Shown here in pieces: positions 7,081-9,012 of a DNA stretch of 9,012 nt. The position numbers and the translations under genes are program-made. Source of the stretch: Candidatus Hydrogenedentota bacterium (GTDB lineage: Bacteria > Hydrogenedentota > Hydrogenedentia > Hydrogenedentales > SLHB01); assembly GCA_022706165.1 (NCBI GenBank), contig JAKJDA010000096.1:1-9012 (forward strand), in the 5' to 3' direction. Within the stretch, counting starts at the first letter, position 1. Every line of letters begins with the position of its first letter. A model generated the notes under the pieces. That model was given only the letters and a program-made list of their open reading frames with translations. It did no database searches and was not told where the DNA came from.

Positions 7081-8449
7081 GACTTGGCCCTTCCGCTGGC
7101 TTGCCTTTGTTGGATTGTTGCGGGGCATGTTCGGGTTCCATCTTCAGCAGCACGAAACGTCCAAGGGCTCCGCGTCGGACATCAAGAAGCACCAGGCGTT
7201 GCTTGGCTTGTACGCGTTTTTCGTAGATCTGCTTGAACGCCGCCATGGAGGGAACTTCTTCGTTGTCGACCCGGAAGATGATGTCGCCCTCGGAAAGCTG
7301 CGCATTCGCGGCGATTCCCCCCACTTGCACGCCGAGCACATACACTCCCGCAAGGGTTGGCAGTTGCGCGCGGCGCATGATGGCCGGGGTCACTTCCGCT
7401 GCCGTGAAGTTCCACGCGGGGAAGTCGACTTCCTCGCCTTTGAGGTCGGCTTTTTCCGCCGTCTTTGTCTTGATGTCGATTTCCTCGTCGCCTCGTTTGA
7501 TATGCAGGGTCACCTCGTTGCCGATGGGCAAATCGGCGATGAGCTTGTTGACGCGGGGAATTTCTTCCTCGAAGCGCGCGTTCGTGGCCTCGCCATCGAT
7601 GTGCAGCAGGATATCGCCCGGTTTCACCTGTGCGTCGAACGCGGGCGAGAGCGGATCGACGTCGCCGATAATCACGCCTTTTTGGCTGGGGTCGTCCGTT
7701 TTGCCCATCATTTCCTGGAGGTTGATGCCCAGCCAGCTTCGTTTCACGCGGCCGTTGGCGATGATCTGGTCCACGACTTCCTTGGCGATGTCTCCTGGGA
7801 TGGCGAAGCCCACGTTTTCGCCCGCGCGGATTTTGCGCGCGTTGACGCCGACCATTTCTCCTTTGAGATTCACCAGGGGGCCGCCGCTGTTGCCTTGGTT
7901 GATGGCGGCGTCGGTCTGGATCCAATTGTTGAAGGGGGACACCAGATCGTCGCTGTCGCCGAGATAGCGATCGGTGACGCTGACAATTCCCATGGACACC
8001 GACCGGGCGAGCCCCAGCGGACTGCCCAGCGCCAGCACGGTTTGACCGGGCTCGAGCGTTTTGGAGACGCCGAACTTGACGCATGGGAGGTCCTTCCGGT
8101 CCGTCTTCAGTTTCAGAACCGCCAAATCCGTATAGCGATCCGTGCCGACGACGTCCGCTTCGACCTCGTCTTTGTCGTAGAGGACGCATCGCACCGATTT
8201 GCTGGCGCCGGCGACGTGTTCGTTGGTGACCACATAGCCGTCGGGGGTGATGATCGAGCCGCTGCCCACGACGACCATTTCCTCTTTTGTTCCGCCGGTG
8301 TACACTTCCTTTACGGGACGGATGTGCACCAGCGCGGGAAGCACTTTGTTTTTCGCGCGCACCACGCGTCCTTCGGCCGTGAGTCCTGTTGTCGCGCAAC
8401 CGGAAGCGCACACCGCCAACGCTGTTATGAGCCATGCCGCCTTTCTCAA
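7070..8449 (-). CDS. HtrA/DegP-family serine protease, lipoprotein form, two PDZ domains
   Basis: 459 aa. HtrA proteins degrade or refold damaged envelope proteins. The N-terminus is a lipoprotein signal: hydrophobic stretch, then CASGC with Cys18 as the lipidated residue. Ala, not Asp, follows the Cys, which by the E. coli rule would favour the outer membrane. The catalytic triad is complete: His78 (VVTNEHV), Asp108 (TDLAVLKL) and Ser188 (GNSGGPLVN), with LGSPLGL before the active site. PDZ1 spans about 238-330 (SWLGINLQ, KPGDILLHIDG) and PDZ2 about 355-445 (GVYVLGVQVGG, SEGDIIFRVDN). The start is TTG, unusual but supported by AAGGAGGTG at the right distance and by the signal peptide. It is the first gene of the unit and overlaps the next by 11 nt. 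DegP, DegQ and DegS cannot be told apart from sequence alone, so no symbol is given. Confidence 0.96.
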   Translation of the reverse strand: MRKAAWLITALAVCASGCATTGLTAEGRVVRAKNKVLPALVHIRPVKEVYTGGTKEEMVVVGSGSIITPDGYVVTNEHVAGASKSVRCVLYDKDEVEADVVGTDRYTDLAVLKLKTDRKDLPCVKFGVSKTLEPGQTVLALGSPLGLARSVSMGIVSVTDRYLGDSDDLVSPFNNWIQTDAAINQGNSGGPLVNLKGEMVGVNARKIRAGENVGFAIPGDIAKEVVDQIIANGRVKRSWLGINLQEMMGKTDDPSQKGVIIGDVDPLSPAFDAQVKPGDILLHIDGEATNARFEEEIPRVNKLIADLPIGNEVTLHIKRGDEEIDIKTKTAEKADLKGEEVDFPAWNFTAAEVTPAIMRRAQLPTLAGVYVLGVQVGGIAANAQLSEGDIIFRVDNEEVPSMAAFKQIYEKRVQAKQRLVLLDVRRGALGRFVLLKMEPEHAPQQSNKGKPAEGPSHDE

Positions 8450-8453
8450 TCCG

Positions 8454-8462
8454 CACCTCCTT
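8454..8462 (-). promoter_or_regulatory. Strong Shine-Dalgarno of the HtrA lipoprotein gene
   Basis: On the minus strand the sequence reads AAGGAGGTG, nearly the full complement of the 16S rRNA 3' end. The GGAGGT core ends 5 nt before the TTG at 8449. This decides the non-ATG start and predicts high translation efficiency. Confidence 0.88.
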
Positions 8463-8465
8463 GTT

Positions 8466-8485
8466 TTCGCGGCTCACGCCGCGAA
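8466..8485 (-). promoter_or_regulatory. 5'-leader hairpin with GUGA (GNRA) tetraloop
   Basis: A perfect 8-bp inverted repeat, TTCGCGGC and GCCGCGAA, encloses 4 nt. In the minus-strand transcript the loop is GUGA, a GNRA tetraloop; on the other strand it is UCAC. The stem starts 5 nt downstream of the TATAAT box and ends 3 nt before the AAGGAGGTG. It would therefore sit at or within a few bases of the mRNA 5' end, where such structures can protect mRNA. It could instead be a DNA-level operator. Confidence 0.65.
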
Positions 8486-8490
8486 CGCTT

Positions 8491-8519
8491 ATTATACGTG
8501 GCGGGTGATGGAAACTAAA
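8491..8519 (-). promoter_or_regulatory. Promoter of the HtrA / inactive HtrA / lipoprotein unit
   Basis: The minus strand carries a consensus TATAAT at 8496-8491. Seventeen nt upstream is a poor -35 candidate, TTTAGT (8519-8514). The predicted start is near 8484, giving a leader of about 35 nt. A weak -35 beside a perfect -10 suggests an activator or an alternative sigma factor, but that is inference. Confidence 0.6.
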
Positions 8520-8520
8520 C

Positions 8521-8542
8521 AGGTCGCGGGTCGAATTGACCT
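8521..8542. promoter_or_regulatory. Possible operator half-sites between divergent promoters
   Basis: AGGTC at 8521-8525 and GACCT at 8538-8542 are inverted copies separated by 12 nt. A second, nested GGTC (8529-8532) also pairs with GACC (8538-8541) around a GAATT centre. The right arm overlaps the -35 box of the plus promoter. Short half-sites like these can arise by chance. Confidence 0.3.
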
Positions 8543-8564
8543 CGCGCCGGGGGGTGTGGATAAT
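8536..8564 (+). promoter_or_regulatory. Divergent sigma70-type promoter for the right-edge gene
   Basis: TTGACC (8536-8541) is separated by exactly 17 nt from GATAAT (8559-8564), each 5/6 to consensus. The predicted start is near 8571, about 32 nt before the GTG at 8603. Its -35 box lies 16 nt from the candidate -35 of the opposing promoter, so the two are back to back. Confidence 0.62.
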
Positions 8565-8602
8565 CGCGTCATCACTGCAGGGGGCGCGTCAACGGGGATA
8601 AT

Positions 8603-9012
8603 GTGCACGATCGCAATGGATTCAGCCCGGCGAAGGGCCTTGTGGCTTGCGGAAAGCAGGCAGCCGTGCGTGAGACGTTGAACACATCGTATCATCGGCG
8701 CGACTTCGCACGTCCGCCGTTGCGAGAAAGCGTCGTGTCGTCGCATGGGCTCGGAGAGCGTTTTGCCGAGAAGGGCGCGCCGGTTCCTGCGGACGGCGAT
8801 GGGGAACTGGCAGACGGTTGTCTGCCTCGGTTCGGGGGGCATGCAGGCGCGTTTCGTCTTGAATCCGAGGAATTGCCGCAGTCTAATCAGGGGTCTTGTC
8901 CGTACGGCGATCTGGCCCGGCGCGAATGGGCGCGATTTGTAGAGATGTACGGTTTCGAGAGCGGATCTTCCGTGGATGAGGAGCCGTTTGTCGCGGAAAC
9001 CGATCCCCGTGG
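8603..9012 (+). CDS. Unrecognised protein, 3'-truncated at window edge
   Basis: The frame is open from just after a TAA at 8561 to the end of the window. From GTG 8603 it gives 136 complete codons with no stop. The product is hydrophilic, with no signal peptide or membrane segment. It is basic near residues 27-40 and increasingly acidic later, with REWARFVEMYGFESG followed by DEEPFVAETDPR near the edge. I recognise no domain. The GTG start is supported by a GGGG stretch 5 nt upstream and by the promoter at 8536-8564; GTG 8666 or GTG 8735 are alternatives. A shorter ATG-initiated frame at 8745-8942 overlaps it and is considered spurious. It is divergent from the HtrA unit, so it may share its control region. 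Coding potential is plausible rather than proven. Confidence 0.55.
   Translation, partial: MHDRNGFSPAKGLVACGKQAAVRETLNTSYHRRDFARPPLRESVVSSHGLGERFAEKGAPVPADGDGELADGCLPRFGGHAGAFRLESEELPQSNQGSCPYGDLARREWARFVEMYGFESGSSVDEEPFVAETDPR

Noticed and set aside
6947..8518. Long plus-strand open frame (523 codons) antisense to the HtrA gene
   Set aside because: Composition is typical of an antisense shadow (Asp/His/Val-rich, no motifs). The minus strand has an intact HtrA triad, two PDZ domains, a signal peptide and a strong ribosome-binding site.
8558..8602. Direct repeat GGATAAT at 8558-8564 and 8596-8602, considered as tandem -10 boxes
   Set aside because: The second copy abuts the GTG start and has no acceptable -35 at 16-18 nt; a 7-bp repeat is easily due to chance.
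8492..8842. Minus-strand frame of 116 codons upstream of the HtrA gene
   Set aside because: It runs across both predicted promoters, is Arg/Pro-rich without motifs, and overlaps the more credible plus-strand frame.
8745..8942. Small plus-strand ATG frame of 65 codons near the right edge
   Set aside because: It overlaps a longer frame that stays open to the window end and has a promoter; no clear ribosome-binding site or domain supports it.

Overview
The window looks like chromosome of a high-GC, Gram-negative-type bacterium. It carries a rod-shape cell-wall module, lipoprotein and Sec signals, and HtrA-type envelope proteases, and several genes start with GTG or TTG. The order PBP2, RodA, DUF2344 protein, RNase G recalls deltaproteobacteria and some PVC-like or candidate phyla. 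The sequence alone does not fix the phylum. I saw no mobile elements, CRISPR arrays, tRNA or rRNA genes.

Left half, + strand (1-5013): a tightly packed, apparently co-transcribed run. It holds the 3' part of a penicillin-binding protein 2 gene (mrdA), rodA (overlapping mrdA by 8 nt), a TIGR03936/DUF2344 family protein, and ribonuclease G (rng, 1 nt after the previous stop). PBP2 and RodA form the elongasome transpeptidase/glycosyltransferase pair. The DUF2344-RNase G pair is an RNA/translation-related neighbourhood. The radical SAM protein that usually accompanies DUF2344 is not present between rodA and the DUF2344 gene.

Right half, - strand (8449 down to 5054): a three-gene unit that converges on rng, with only 40 nt between the two stop codons. 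The first gene encodes a lipoprotein HtrA/DegP-like protease with an intact His-Asp-Ser triad and two PDZ domains. The second encodes a secreted HtrA paralogue whose catalytic Ser is replaced by Val, with two PDZ domains. The third encodes a small TPR-like putative lipoprotein. An 11-nt overlap and a 2-nt gap suggest translational coupling. A consensus TATAAT box, an 8-bp hairpin with a GUGA tetraloop and a near-perfect Shine-Dalgarno lead into the protease gene.

Right edge (8603 to the end, + strand): an open frame with a good sigma70-like promoter (TTGACC, 17 nt, GATAAT) runs divergently from the protease unit and off the window. I do not recognise its product.

The most notable points are the active/inactive HtrA pair with its lipoprotein partner, the DUF2344 protein lacking its usual neighbour, and the compact divergent control region at 8450-8602. 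Nothing here is clearly a wholly new system.
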